DNA from: Anaerolinea sp.
GTDB taxonomy: Bacteria; Chloroflexota; Anaerolineae; Aggregatilineales; Phototrophicaceae
Assembly (NCBI GenBank): GCA_014879865.1
Contig: JACSRG010000481.1
Coordinates: 1 to 38,993 of the forward strand
DNA length: 38,993 bases
Reading direction: 5' to 3'
The notes under the pieces were generated by a model. It was not told the origin of the DNA, made no database searches, and worked only from the letters and a program-made list of their open reading frames with translations. The position numbers were made by a program, and so were the translations under genes. Of this stretch, positions 16,403-24,822 are shown piece by piece (within the stretch, counting starts at the first letter, position 1; the number at the start of each line of letters is the position of its first letter).

Positions 16403-16406
16403 GCAG

Positions 16407-16436
16407 AAGGACGAGGCACTGCCTCGTCCTTTTGTT
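16407..16436. terminator. Bidirectional intrinsic terminator
   Basis: An 11-base perfect stem AAGGACGAGGC/GCCTCGTCCTT with loop ACT lies at 16407-16431 and is followed by TTGTTTATT. It lies five bases after the DnaB-like stop and 27 bases beyond the lipA stop on the other strand, so it can serve both convergent genes. Confidence 0.85.
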
Positions 16437-16462
16437 TATTGAGACTCCCTCTTGCGTTGCCC

Positions 16463-17428
16463 CTACTCGTTTGGAGCGTCGACCGGTTGTGCCGGGCGGA
16501 TAAAATTGAGCTTCGACAATTCGCGCACCTGTTGATCGGCGCGGTAGCTGCTGCGCACGAGCGGTCCGCTTTCCACCCACTTGAAGCCCAGTTCCAACCC
16601 GATTTCCTTGATGCGGTCAAATTCCTCCGGCAGATAGAAGCGTTCGACCGCGAGATGCTGCTTGCTCGGCTGGAGATACTGCCCGACGGTCAAAATATCG
16701 ACGCCGCAGTTCGCCAGATCGCGCATAACCTCGACCACTTCGTCGAACGTTTCGCCCAACCCGACCATGATCCCGCTCTTGGTCAGCACGAGCGGATCCA
16801 TCTGTTTGGCGTTGGTCAGCGTCGTCATCGCCCATTCGTAATGATCCTGCGGCTGTACCTTGCGGAACAGGCGCGGCACGGTCTCGACGTTGTGATTCAG
16901 GATTTCCGGCTGCGCGTCCATGACGATCTTGAGCGCTTCGGGACTGCCCTTGAAGTCAGGGATCAGCACTTCGATACTGCACCCCGGCTGAAGCTGGCGA
17001 ATGCGCTTAATGACCATCGCGAAGATCGGCGCGCCGCCGTCCTTGCGTTCGTCACGGTTGACACTCGTAATCACGACGTGGCGCAGATTCATCGCCTTGA
17101 CCGACTCGGCAACGCGATTTGGTTCGTTCCAGTCGAGCGGACTCGGACGCCCGGTTTTGATGTCGCAGAAGCCGCACGAGCGCGTGCAGGTATCGCCCAT
17201 CATCAAAAACGTCGCCGTGCCGCGTCCCCAGCATTCGCCGAGATTCGGGCATTGGGCTTCTTCGCAGACAGTATGCAGGCTCTTTTCGCGCATCAAGCCG
17301 TAGACGCGTTCGTAAGTTTCGCCGCTCGGCGCACGCACCTTGATCCACGGGGGACGACGGCGCGGGTGTTCAGGATCAGGCTTCCATTCCGTGTTAGGAA
17401 TGGCGTTCGGATTGATCAGGTCAGTCAC
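16463..17428 (-). CDS. lipA: Lipoyl synthase
   Basis: LipA inserts two sulfur atoms into protein-bound octanoyl groups to make lipoyl cofactors of 2-oxoacid dehydrogenases and the glycine cleavage system. The 321 residues hold both iron-sulfur motifs: C55, C60 and C66 ([12 protein letters not shown]) for the auxiliary cluster, and C81, C85 and C88 (CTRSCGFC) for the radical-SAM cluster. The conserved C-terminal [12 protein letters not shown] is also present. The start is a GTG at 17428 with GGAGC seven bases upstream. No lipB lies nearby. It follows the leftward membrane-protein operon by 40 bases, so it may be partly co-transcribed with it. Confidence 0.97.
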   Translation of the reverse strand: MTDLINPNAIPNTEWKPDPEHPRRRPPWIKVRAPSGETYERVYGLMREKSLHTVCEEAQCPNLGECWGRGTATFLMMGDTCTRSCGFCDIKTGRPSPLDWNEPNRVAESVKAMNLRHVVITSVNRDERKDGGAPIFAMVIKRIRQLQPGCSIEVLIPDFKGSPEALKIVMDAQPEILNHNVETVPRLFRKVQPQDHYEWAMTTLTNAKQMDPLVLTKSGIMVGLGETFDEVVEVMRDLANCGVDILTVGQYLQPSKQHLAVERFYLPEEFDRIKEIGLELGFKWVESGPLVRSSYRADQQVRELSKLNFIRPAQPVDAPNE

Positions 17429-17468
17429 AACAAAGCTCCGTTACAACTTGGCTTATCCCATTATACGC

Positions 17469-18341
17469 CTAGCGCAAAATCAAATCGAGTTCCACTGCGC
17501 TGATGTTCAGCGTTCGCTTAAGATGATGCCACAGCGCGCGCGTGACAAGCTCGCGGAAGGCGATCACGACGGCAGCCGTGCTCGGCGCAATGATGATGGT
17601 CGCGCTGAAGTTCGCGCCGAAGCGGACGAGCAGCGACGGCAGAACATACAGCGCGATGACTGCGGCGAGCAGGTAGGTCAGCAGCGTGAGCAGCGCCCAC
17701 GCACCGAGCGCGAAGCCGCGTACATTCCGGCTGTTGACCGCATACGCCGGGATCACCATGCCGAGCACCGCCGCGATCACCGGCATGTTCAGGAAGTCGT
17801 AGAACAGGAACAGCGCGAACGAGATGGCGTCGATTAGCCAGAAGTGGACGGCGCGCTGCCCGGTCAGCGGGTAGGCGACCGCGCCGAACAGGAACGGCGA
17901 CGCGACAATGCCGAGCATGAAGATCGCTTGCAGCGGCAGCCGCCAGCGGCGCTGCGCCTCGAAAAACGCCGTGCAGTGAATCCAGTGGATGCCCATCCGT
18001 CCGAGCGGCAGCGCGCTCATCAGGTCGTAGGTATGCAGTTCGTGATTGCGCGCAATCGTCCCGCTGACGGTGGTCACGATCAGCAGGCTGAACGCCATAT
18101 TCGCCGCCAGCGCGATCAGCGGGGAGGGGAAGAACAGCCCGATCACCGCGATGTTGATCACCGGGATGAACGCCAGCAGCCCGATGAAGCGGATCACCTG
18201 CGTGACATGGGGCGTTTGCGGGCGCGGGCGCGCGGCGATGCGCTGGTGGAGCAGCGTAAGCAGGCGTTCGTAGCCTCGCCAGATGCGCGGCTCGCGCTTG
18301 AGCGGCTCGTTCAACGTGCGGTACAGTCGCCAAGTTAGCAT
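17469..18341 (-). CDS. ABC-2-permease-like membrane protein (paralogue 1)
   Basis: This 290-residue protein has about six hydrophobic helices. It begins MLTWRLYRTLNEPLK, almost as the gene before it begins (MLTWRLRRALNNPLR). The segment IARNHELHTYDLMSALPLGR resembles the cytoplasmic loop of ABC-2 permeases, where residues like YDLLLLTP follow the second helix. The C-terminus (FRELVTRALWHHL) matches its neighbours. The start at 18341 has GGAG six bases upstream and overlaps the previous stop by seven bases. No ATPase gene is near. A transport role is inferred from fold style only; the exact family is not recognised. Confidence 0.72.
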   Translation of the reverse strand: MLTWRLYRTLNEPLKREPRIWRGYERLLTLLHQRIAARPRPQTPHVTQVIRFIGLLAFIPVINIAVIGLFFPSPLIALAANMAFSLLIVTTVSGTIARNHELHTYDLMSALPLGRMGIHWIHCTAFFEAQRRWRLPLQAIFMLGIVASPFLFGAVAYPLTGQRAVHFWLIDAISFALFLFYDFLNMPVIAAVLGMVIPAYAVNSRNVRGFALGAWALLTLLTYLLAAVIALYVLPSLLVRFGANFSATIIIAPSTAAVVIAFRELVTRALWHHLKRTLNISAVELDLILR

Positions 18342-19234
18342 AGGCGCTCCAATTCTACGGATGTTGCGTTGAGCGCGGCGGGCAAGCGCCGCCACAACAG
18401 GCGGATGGTCAGTTCGCGGAAACTGCCGAGGACGACGAGCGCCGCCAGCGGCAGAGTCAAGGCGCTTAGCGCGTCGCTAATGCCGAAAAGCTGGAAGGAT
18501 GCCGGGACGATCACCAGCAGCACCAACAGCAGCAGGAGATAGCCGGTGAGCTGAAGCAGGATGAACACCGCCGCCGTGATGAAACGGGCGTTGGCGGTCG
18601 AAGTCGTGTGCGCGGGGACGGTCATGCTCAACAACCCCGCCGTCACCTGTGCCGCGTAGTTATCCAGCAGAATCACGATGCCGGCGGCGGCGGTGGCGAT
18701 GAGCCAGTGGAAGAATGAGAAAGCAGCATTTGCGCCGAACAGCGCTGCGATGGCAAAGATCGACGAAATGATCCCGATTACGCTCATGAGGATGGCGAGA
18801 TCGTGCAGCAGACGATTTTGCAGCATCCCGCTCAGGGTGAATGACCAGTGCAGCCCGACGATCCCGGTCGGCAGCGTGCCGAGCAGATCATAGCGTCCAG
18901 CTTGATGTTCGCGGGCGATGCGTCCGCTGATGCTCAATGTCAGCGCCAGTCCGTAAAGCGTGTTGAGCAGCGGCACGAGGACGGGCGACAGGGTGACGAC
19001 GAGGAACAGCGACACGATGAAGATCGGCGCGCCGAACAGGATCGCGGCAATAGGCAGCAGCAGCATCCCGGCGCTGCGGGTAATCGAGAACCAGAGGGAA
19101 CGGCGCGGAAAACCACTGCCTACCTCGGGCTTGCCGCGCCGGTAATGCCGCGCCAATTGCAGAAATGCGCGATCCGGCACCGCTCGTGGTCGCAGCGGAT
19201 TGTTGAGCGCCCGCCGCAAACGCCATGTGAGCAT
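18335..19234 (-). CDS. ABC-2-permease-like membrane protein (paralogue 2)
   Basis: This 299-residue multi-helix protein starts immediately after the preceding stop (TGA-ATG), a sign of coupled translation. The core segment AREHQAGRYDLLGTLPTG and the ending FRELTIRLLWRRL align by eye with paralogues 1 and 3 and more loosely with the two rightward proteins at 23905 and 24823. There are about six hydrophobic helices. No catalytic motif is visible. It is likely a subunit of a membrane complex with its neighbours; what it moves or senses is unknown. Confidence 0.72.
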   Translation of the reverse strand: MLTWRLRRALNNPLRPRAVPDRAFLQLARHYRRGKPEVGSGFPRRSLWFSITRSAGMLLLPIAAILFGAPIFIVSLFLVVTLSPVLVPLLNTLYGLALTLSISGRIAREHQAGRYDLLGTLPTGIVGLHWSFTLSGMLQNRLLHDLAILMSVIGIISSIFAIAALFGANAAFSFFHWLIATAAAGIVILLDNYAAQVTAGLLSMTVPAHTTSTANARFITAAVFILLQLTGYLLLLLVLLVIVPASFQLFGISDALSALTLPLAALVVLGSFRELTIRLLWRRLPAALNATSVELERLC

Positions 19235-20158
19235 TCAGGCAGCCCCCGACAATACCAGACGGAACTCGGCGGCATCGAGGTGCAGTCGTGCGCTCAGCGC
19301 CCGCGCCAGTGCCACCGCGATAGCGGCGCGAATTCCGACGAACATTCCGAGCAGCACGAACGGAAAGGCGATCAGTTCCAGCACCGGGGCGATGTTCAGG
19401 CGGGCGGAGAGGCTCGGCACGATGAGAAACGCGCCGAGCCACATCAACCCATAGGCGCAACCTTGCAGCAGCAGGAAGCTGATCAGCGCCCATGCCCGCG
19501 CTTCGGCACGGCTGCGGACGATCAGCGGCACGAGCAAACCGATCAGGTTGGCGTCGGCGAGGGAATACACGTCGTCTACGTAGAACGCCAGCGCAATCAG
19601 CAGCAGTATGACGATCAAGAACAGCAGCGAACAATTCAATGGCTCCGCGGGAAGGATAAACGGGAAACGCGCCACGTAGCTCCCGGTCATCAGCGGCGCG
19701 ACAAACAGCGTGGTGGTGAGCAGACCGCTCCGCACAGACCAGACGCGCCGCATGGGTCTGCCGCTATAGGGATGTCTCAGGGCTTGAGTCGCGCTTGCCA
19801 ATGCCCACAGCGCCGCGAACAAGCCGTCCGGCGTGACTGCGAGCAGATCGAGCATCTGATTTGCCCGTTCGTCCGCAATCGCATCGGCGACGCGCAGCGT
19901 GACGCCCATCCCGACGACCGTCGCGTAGAGCAGGACGCCGAACGGGACGATAATCGCGGCGGCATAGCAGATGACCCCATAGAAATCGGGAAGCGCTCCG
20001 ACGAGAGCGCAGCCAATGCCCCCTAGCGCGATCCAGCCCCACAACGGCAGGGCGAAAGCGGGTTTGTGCTCCGCTTCGCGCTGCGCCTGCGCGCGCCGAA
20101 ACAGGGGGTGCTCCAGCGGCGGCATGAACAGCGCACGCCACAAGCGAAAGGCGATCAT
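19235..20158 (-). CDS. ABC-2-permease-like membrane protein (paralogue 3)
   Basis: This is a 307-residue protein. It begins MIAFRLWRALFMPPLEHPLF, matching the F/W-R-L-x-R-A-L opening of its neighbours and the NPLFR-like start typical of some ABC-2 permeases. The loop ADERANQMLDLLAVTPDG corresponds to the RYDLLGTLP segment of paralogue 2. There are about six hydrophobic helices. The ATG at 20158 overlaps the stop of the beta-propeller gene in ATGA. Function is unknown beyond probable membrane-complex membership. Confidence 0.72.
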   Translation of the reverse strand: MIAFRLWRALFMPPLEHPLFRRAQAQREAEHKPAFALPLWGWIALGGIGCALVGALPDFYGVICYAAAIIVPFGVLLYATVVGMGVTLRVADAIADERANQMLDLLAVTPDGLFAALWALASATQALRHPYSGRPMRRVWSVRSGLLTTTLFVAPLMTGSYVARFPFILPAEPLNCSLLFLIVILLLIALAFYVDDVYSLADANLIGLLVPLIVRSRAEARAWALISFLLLQGCAYGLMWLGAFLIVPSLSARLNIAPVLELIAFPFVLLGMFVGIRAAIAVALARALSARLHLDAAEFRLVLSGAA

Positions 20159-21432
20159 CCCGGCGGCAGCCCCCACGCGACCACGTCCGGCGCGCCGAAC
20201 GCGGGGAACAAACCTTCGCTCAACGCGGTGTAGACGCCCGTTTCGACCTCCAGTGCCAGCAGCAAATAGCTCCGTCCATCCTCTCTCACATCACCGCCGA
20301 AGCCGAGGTAGCGTCCATCCGGCGACCATGACAGGCGCGGCGGATTCGGCGTGGCGTCCGGCGTGCTGTAGCCGCAGTACGCGGTGATCTCGTTCGTCGA
20401 GAGGTCGAGGACGTGAATCATAGCATTTCCTGTGTTGGCGAGTGGGTCAGCGCCCGTGACTTCGGTCACCCAGAAAGCGATCCGCTGGCTATCGGGCGAC
20501 CATGCCAGATCGCCGACGGCGATCCCATTGATGCGCGCCGCGCCATACGCCGCCGCGAAGTTTGTCCACTGAACGGGTTCCATCATACCCGGTTGAATGC
20601 CGAAGAGTTCACCAGTGATACGCGCATCGTCGCCGACAGGTTCAACGTAGGCAAGCCATGTGCCATCCGGCGACCAGTGCTGCGTGTTGTAATAGGCGCG
20701 GTCTTCGCCGAGCAGCACCCGCTCACGCGGTTCGGCAAGGTTGACCAGTGTGCGCGAGAAGGTGTCGCCGTCCTGCTGGAGCAGCACCGCGTAGCGTCCA
20801 CCGGGCTGCACGGAGACGACGCCGGGAACGGTCAGGTATTCGCGCACATCCGCGTCGAGCGGGCGCAGATAGGCGGAACGGGCAGGCGTCCAGATCAAGT
20901 ACATCTCGTCCGACCACCATTCGACATCGGCGGCGTAGGCGGTGATCAAGGTGCGTTCTGTTCCGTTTAAGCGCATCCGGTTATAGGCGTTGGTCGCGTC
21001 GTTGAAGTAGGTGATCCAGCGCGCGTCGGGCGAGAGGCGGCAGTTGGTCGTACACGGGTTGGAATCGGGCAGGGGGTAACGCCGGTCGGTCGCTACATCA
21101 TAAACCCAGAGCGCGGTGCTGTCGAAATACGTCAAGATGATGCCGTTGGCGTCGAATTCGGCGGTGCGCGCTTGAATCCCTACGGGCGGACACACCCGGA
21201 TGATGTCCCCGTCCATGACGGTGTCGGCATGGGCGACGGCGCTCAAACATATGATCATCATGAGACAAATCCACGCACGAGCGACCCTGCGTCCGTTCAC
21301 GAAACCCCCATCCCAACCTTCCCCCGAATCCGGGGGAAGGCGCAAACACGAGTCTGCTTGCGCCCCTCCTGTCCAAGCGAAGCTTGGCATTCGGGGAGGG
21401 GTCAAGAAGCAAGAGATCAACTTGTTATTCAT
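20155..21432 (-). CDS. Exported TolB-like beta-propeller protein
   Basis: The frame is 425 residues from the ATG at 21432. Repeated blades are seen as LSPDARWITYF, WSPDGTWLAYV, WSPDSQRIAFW and WSPDGRYLGFG, as in TolB/WD40-like propellers used for protein binding outside the membrane. A secretion signal (WICLMMIICLSAVAHA) ends near residue 60 and not at the start, because a palindromic repeat (21301-21420) occupies residues about 8-44. Translation may begin at 21432, coupled by ATGA to the upstream gene, or at the GTG at 21300 directly before the signal peptide (381 residues). It is the second gene of a five-gene leftward operon and may be the extracytoplasmic partner of the membrane proteins that follow. 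Confidence 0.82.
   Translation of the reverse strand: MNNKLISCFLTPPRMPSFAWTGGAQADSCLRLPPDSGEGWDGGFVNGRRVARAWICLMMIICLSAVAHADTVMDGDIIRVCPPVGIQARTAEFDANGIILTYFDSTALWVYDVATDRRYPLPDSNPCTTNCRLSPDARWITYFNDATNAYNRMRLNGTERTLITAYAADVEWWSDEMYLIWTPARSAYLRPLDADVREYLTVPGVVSVQPGGRYAVLLQQDGDTFSRTLVNLAEPRERVLLGEDRAYYNTQHWSPDGTWLAYVEPVGDDARITGELFGIQPGMMEPVQWTNFAAAYGAARINGIAVGDLAWSPDSQRIAFWVTEVTGADPLANTGNAMIHVLDLSTNEITAYCGYSTPDATPNPPRLSWSPDGRYLGFGGDVREDGRSYLLLALEVETGVYTALSEGLFPAFGAPDVVAWGLPPG
21301..21420. repeat. Second copy of the double palindromic repeat
   Basis: A near-perfect palindrome CTTCCCCCGAAT/CCGGGGGAAG (21318-21339), a linker ending GAGTCTGCTTGCGC (about 21350-21363) and a second arm pair CCCTCC...GGAGGGG (21364-21401) lie together. 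The second arm pair encloses CCAAGC-GAA-GCTTGG. Linker and palindrome match the copy at 4981-5080; the inner CCAAGC hairpin matches the unit at 26568. The unit sits in frame at the 5' end of the beta-propeller gene. Confidence 0.8.
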
Positions 21433-22214
21433 CCGTATAACTTCTTCCGCAAGGTTTCCTCCGGCGTGGGCGGTTTTTCCGTCCATTCGACCCGCCAGAC
21501 GTGAATCTGACTGAGGCGCTCATCTGCGCCGCCGTCGGCAACGTACAGCCGATCTCCGTGCAGCAGGCAGTCCATCGGGCGATGGAGCAGATTATCCGCG
21601 AGATCGGTCAGCATGGCGCTCGTCGGGCGTTCTTCCTCCACCAGCAGGTCGAAGAAGTGGGCGGCGTAGATCACGCGCGTGTCGTAGTCGTAGATTTCGC
21701 CGTCGGCGTCGGTTTGCGGTGCAGGGAGCGCGTAGGCGAAGCGAATCCGGCGGCAGATCAGGAATAGGTTCGGGTGGATCAATTCGGTTTCGGCGAGGAC
21801 ATAGCTTTCTGCGATGCCGATCAACTGCGGCAGGTCGAGCTTAAGCCGCTGCGCCAGCGCGACTTTATCGGCGATGGACAGCGGCAGCACAAGATCGCCG
21901 ACCCGTTCGGGGAGGCGCTGCCCGCGATGGCGCGCCCCGGCGTAATTCAGCGCCATGCAGTGCCAGCCCGCCTGCGGCTTGATCACGTCGTCAGGCAGTG
22001 CCAGCGGCACGACGCTGGTGTTCATCCCGTTCGACTCGTCAACCGATGCAATTAGCGTTCCGTCCGCTGCGAAGGCGTGCTGCGCCAACCAGCAGTCCTC
22101 CGCATAGATTTCTTCGACGTACAGAGCGCCGTCCGGCGTCACGCCGAGAATGCTGCAATCGCCGTTGTGATGAAGAGGGCGCGATGTTTCATAATGAAAG
22201 ATCGGCGGATGCAT
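21429..22214 (-). CDS. Conserved-looking protein of unknown function
   Basis: This 261-residue soluble protein has no signal peptide or helix; I do not recognise its family. Its ends look like propeller blades (ILGVTPDGALYVEEIY near the N-terminus, GDRLYVADGG near the C-terminus). The middle is helical and acidic. The ATG at 22214 is preceded by a TTG and a weak AAAGGG. It opens the leftward operon and is coupled by ATGA to the beta-propeller gene, so it probably serves the same process. Confidence 0.7.
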   Translation of the reverse strand: MHPPIFHYETSRPLHHNGDCSILGVTPDGALYVEEIYAEDCWLAQHAFAADGTLIASVDESNGMNTSVVPLALPDDVIKPQAGWHCMALNYAGARHRGQRLPERVGDLVLPLSIADKVALAQRLKLDLPQLIGIAESYVLAETELIHPNLFLICRRIRFAYALPAPQTDADGEIYDYDTRVIYAAHFFDLLVEEERPTSAMLTDLADNLLHRPMDCLLHGDRLYVADGGADERLSQIHVWRVEWTEKPPTPEETLRKKLYG

Positions 22215-22305
22215 CAAGAAACCCTTTCAAGTCCTTTGTCGAACATCCTGCGTTAGCATGTTATACTACAGGCGTTCTCTTTTATTATGGTTGGGGCTAA
22301 GTTCA
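22215..22305. promoter_or_regulatory. Shared promoter region of the divergent clusters
   Basis: On the plus strand TATACT (22262-22267) has a TG one base upstream, an extended -10 that gives a leader of about 33 bases. On the minus strand TATAAC (22260-22265) overlaps it almost completely. If both are used, the two promoters would compete for polymerase. Neither has a convincing -35, which fits activator control, perhaps involving the receiver protein encoded next door. Confidence 0.4.
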
Positions 22306-22962
22306 ATGTCAGAACGGCTAGCCGACAATGTCATTATAACTGATCCACAGGCTGGGGGTGCGCGCGAAAAAGGGGAGGGTGTCGAAGCCCGCAAGGTGAC
22401 GCAAACCTCGGTTATGCCGCCGCTGCGCCTGACTGGATTGAACGTTCCGCCTGCCGCCGAAACAGGGTTGATCAACGCGGTCGTCCTGTCCGGCGAAGGA
22501 GCAGACCACGATGATCGGCAAGATGCTTCGCGCACCACTGCCGAAACGCAAGGTGTCCTCGAAGTCACCCAAGGACAGCGCCCGACCGTCTTGATTATCG
22601 AAGATACGGCGGAGCTGGCGGAAATCCTACAGGTGACGCTGGAACACATGGGCATGATCACGGCACACGAAAGTCACGGCGGACGCGCTTTCGTGCGTTT
22701 CAACGCGATGATGCCCGATATTGTGCTGCTGGATATTGGCTTGCCGGACATCACCGGCTGGAAAGTCCTTGAGAGCATCAAAGACCGCCAGCGCGAGTCG
22801 GGCGGCAGGATGCCCATCGTCATCGTCATCACCGCGTATGGCGACCCCGCCAACCGGTTGGTTGGCAAGCTGCACGGCGTGCACAACTACCTGATCAAGC
22901 CGTTCACACCGGACGAAGTGGTGCAGGTGGTGCGGAACGCGCTCAGCAGCGCATCCGGTTGA
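22306..22962 (+). CDS. Receiver-domain protein with a long N-terminal extension
   Basis: This is a 218-residue protein. Residues 1-90 are polar and probably disordered. From TVLIIEDTAELAEIL (94) a receiver domain follows, with phospho-acceptor Asp in IVLLDIGLPDITG (D143), Thr in VITAYGD (T176) and Lys in LIKPF (K198). No DNA-binding or enzymatic output is present, so it likely signals by contact. Its stop overlaps the next ATG (TGATG), coupling it to the TPR protein. No kinase is adjacent. Confidence 0.85.
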   Translation: MSERLADNVIITDPQAGGAREKGEGVEARKVTQTSVMPPLRLTGLNVPPAAETGLINAVVLSGEGADHDDRQDASRTTAETQGVLEVTQGQRPTVLIIEDTAELAEILQVTLEHMGMITAHESHGGRAFVRFNAMMPDIVLLDIGLPDITGWKVLESIKDRQRESGGRMPIVIVITAYGDPANRLVGKLHGVHNYLIKPFTPDEVVQVVRNALSSASG

Positions 22963-23951
22963 TGCTGTTTTCCCGCAAACGAGCAGCGCGCTTCGGAGTG
23001 CTGCTCGTCCTCGTGTTGATCTCCCTGCTTGCCCTACAATCGAGCCTGATTCGCCCCGTTAATGAGGAAAGGGTGATGGAGGCACTGTATCATATTGAGC
23101 GACTCGCGCTGCGTGATGGCTGGACGCCGGAACTGGCGCGCCGCGCGGGTGACTTATGGCGCGATTCTGGCGATCTCATACGGGCGGCTGCCTACTGGGA
23201 AAACGCGGGCGATGATCCGGCAGTCGTCCGGGCACTCGCGGAAGCCTATGTCGAACTGGGCGAGTGGTCGCGCGCGGCGGATACGCTGCTGCGTCTGCTG
23301 GAACAGCAGCCTGAGGACAGTTGGGCGAACTTCCAGCTCGGCGTGATTTTCGCCGCCGTCGCGCCGGAACGCGCGCTGCCGTATCTGCAAGCGGCGCTGC
23401 CTGCTTACGGTGAGACGCTCGCCCCGGTGATCGAAGGGGCGCGGCGCGGCGATCCGCTGCGGGTCGGGATGGCGCTGGCAGAGGCGCGCCTGTGGGCATA
23501 TGCCGAACTCGCGTTTGAGCAAGTGCCTTCGGCACGCGGTTATGCCTACAGCGGTTTCGTGCGCGATCAACAGGGGAAGGACGGCGGCGCGCTGATTCAG
23601 GCGGCAGTCGCACTGGAACCGGATGATGCGCAGGTGCGTCTATTGGAAGGGCTGCACTACCGCACGATAGGCGACCGCCGCGCCAGCCTCGACGCAATCA
23701 TCACGGCGGCGGCGCTCGATCCGCTTAACCCGGCGATCTATGCGGAGCTGGGCGCAGCGTACGAACTGGTCGGCGATGTCGTGACCGCGCGCCGCTGGTT
23801 GGAGTATGCGGTCACGCTGTCAGGTAACGATCCGAAGTTTCAGGCGATTTTGGAGGCGTTCGATGCCGACCAAGCAGACCTGCTGGCTGCCGTAGGGTTC
23901 ACCGATGAACCTACTTTCGAGAGTACTCCCACCCCAAACCCTCTGGACTGA
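22962..23951 (+). CDS. Membrane-anchored TPR-repeat protein
   Basis: This 329-residue protein has one N-terminal helix (FGVLLVLVLISLLAL) as a signal anchor, then helical tetratricopeptide-like repeats. Examples are AAAYWENAGDDPAVVRALAE, YVELGEWSRAADTLLRLLEQ and LDPLNPAIYAELGAAYELVG. TPR arrays bind other proteins; here the array would face outward. The start is coupled to the receiver gene through TGATG. Its 3' end overlaps the next gene by 47 bases, an unusually long overlap supported by the shared start of that gene and its paralogue. Confidence 0.82.
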   Translation: MLFSRKRAARFGVLLVLVLISLLALQSSLIRPVNEERVMEALYHIERLALRDGWTPELARRAGDLWRDSGDLIRAAAYWENAGDDPAVVRALAEAYVELGEWSRAADTLLRLLEQQPEDSWANFQLGVIFAAVAPERALPYLQAALPAYGETLAPVIEGARRGDPLRVGMALAEARLWAYAELAFEQVPSARGYAYSGFVRDQQGKDGGALIQAAVALEPDDAQVRLLEGLHYRTIGDRRASLDAIITAAALDPLNPAIYAELGAAYELVGDVVTARRWLEYAVTLSGNDPKFQAILEAFDADQADLLAAVGFTDEPTFESTPTPNPLD

Positions 23952-24810
23952 TTCCCTCTTTCGCGCGCAGGCACGCGCCGTCCACTGGGGCGGCAGTTGG
24001 TGGCGGATGCGCGACCGCACCGTCGCATGGTTTTCTCAATCGCTCGTCACCGTCGTCGGCATCTGGTTGGGGCTGGCGGCGCTGCTGTGGCTGCTGCCCG
24101 TCGAACGGGATGCGCAGACGTGGCTGCGTGACTTCACCCGCATCTACTGGCTGCTGTGCATGGCGTTCGGCTTGACCTTCGACATCGCCATTGACTTCAA
24201 CAGCCTGAGCGCGGCGCTCGGCGTGATCAACGGCGCGGTGAATGCGGGGCGCTACGATTTGATCCGCTTGTCCCTCATGCGCCCGGCGCAGTTCGTCGCC
24301 AAACAGTACGCGGTCGCGCAGGTGCGCGGTTGGTTCGCCACCGCGCGCGTCGTCTGGCTGCGGCTGGCATTCGTGATCTTCGGCGTGTTCGCGCTGGCGC
24401 TGGAAATCATCACCCCGAACACAGGCGCATCCTCGACGTTCTTCGCCTATCCCTATATGATGGTGGGGATCGGCGCGATCATCTACGTGCTGGAGCCGTA
24501 CTGGCGCATGAAAGCCGTGACGGCGCTCGGTGTGGCGCTGTCGGCGCGGATGCTAAATGGCGTCAGCACGACGCTGGCGGCAGGCTTCGCGCTGCTGGCG
24601 TTCTGGCTGGCGCAGGGAATTTTCATCGTCGCGCTGGCGTTCGTGCTGTCGTTTTCGCTTGTGCTGGTATTCGCCGACGAATTCGCGCTGATCGTCTGCT
24701 TTCCGTTTCTGGTAGCGGTTGCCGGCGGGACGATCTACGGGTTCTATTCGTTCGTGCAGACGGCAAGTTTGCGACACGCCGCATGGCGGCTTCTGCTCAT
24801 GCATGATTGA
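23905..24810 (+). CDS. ABC-2-permease-like membrane protein (paralogue 4)
   Basis: This is a 301-residue protein with about six or seven helices. Its opening MNLLSRVLPPQTLWTDSLFR parallels MFDPLARLLPPPTLWDNPLFR at 24823, which fixes the start inside the TPR gene; AGGG lies seven bases upstream. The loop NAGRYDLIRLSLMRPAQFV and the later EPYWRMKAVTALGVALSAR are shared with its neighbour. The loop also resembles the leftward trio. No ATPase gene accompanies it. A transport or scaffold role is inferred, not shown. Confidence 0.75.
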   Translation: MNLLSRVLPPQTLWTDSLFRAQARAVHWGGSWWRMRDRTVAWFSQSLVTVVGIWLGLAALLWLLPVERDAQTWLRDFTRIYWLLCMAFGLTFDIAIDFNSLSAALGVINGAVNAGRYDLIRLSLMRPAQFVAKQYAVAQVRGWFATARVVWLRLAFVIFGVFALALEIITPNTGASSTFFAYPYMMVGIGAIIYVLEPYWRMKAVTALGVALSARMLNGVSTTLAAGFALLAFWLAQGIFIVALAFVLSFSLVLVFADEFALIVCFPFLVAVAGGTIYGFYSFVQTASLRHAAWRLLLMHD

Positions 24811-24822
24811 GGATTATGCTTC

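Noticed and set aside
18848-20026. A 392-codon plus-strand frame across two membrane-protein genes
   Set aside because: It crosses two coupled genes and is dominated by Gln, Arg and His; it is an antisense shadow.
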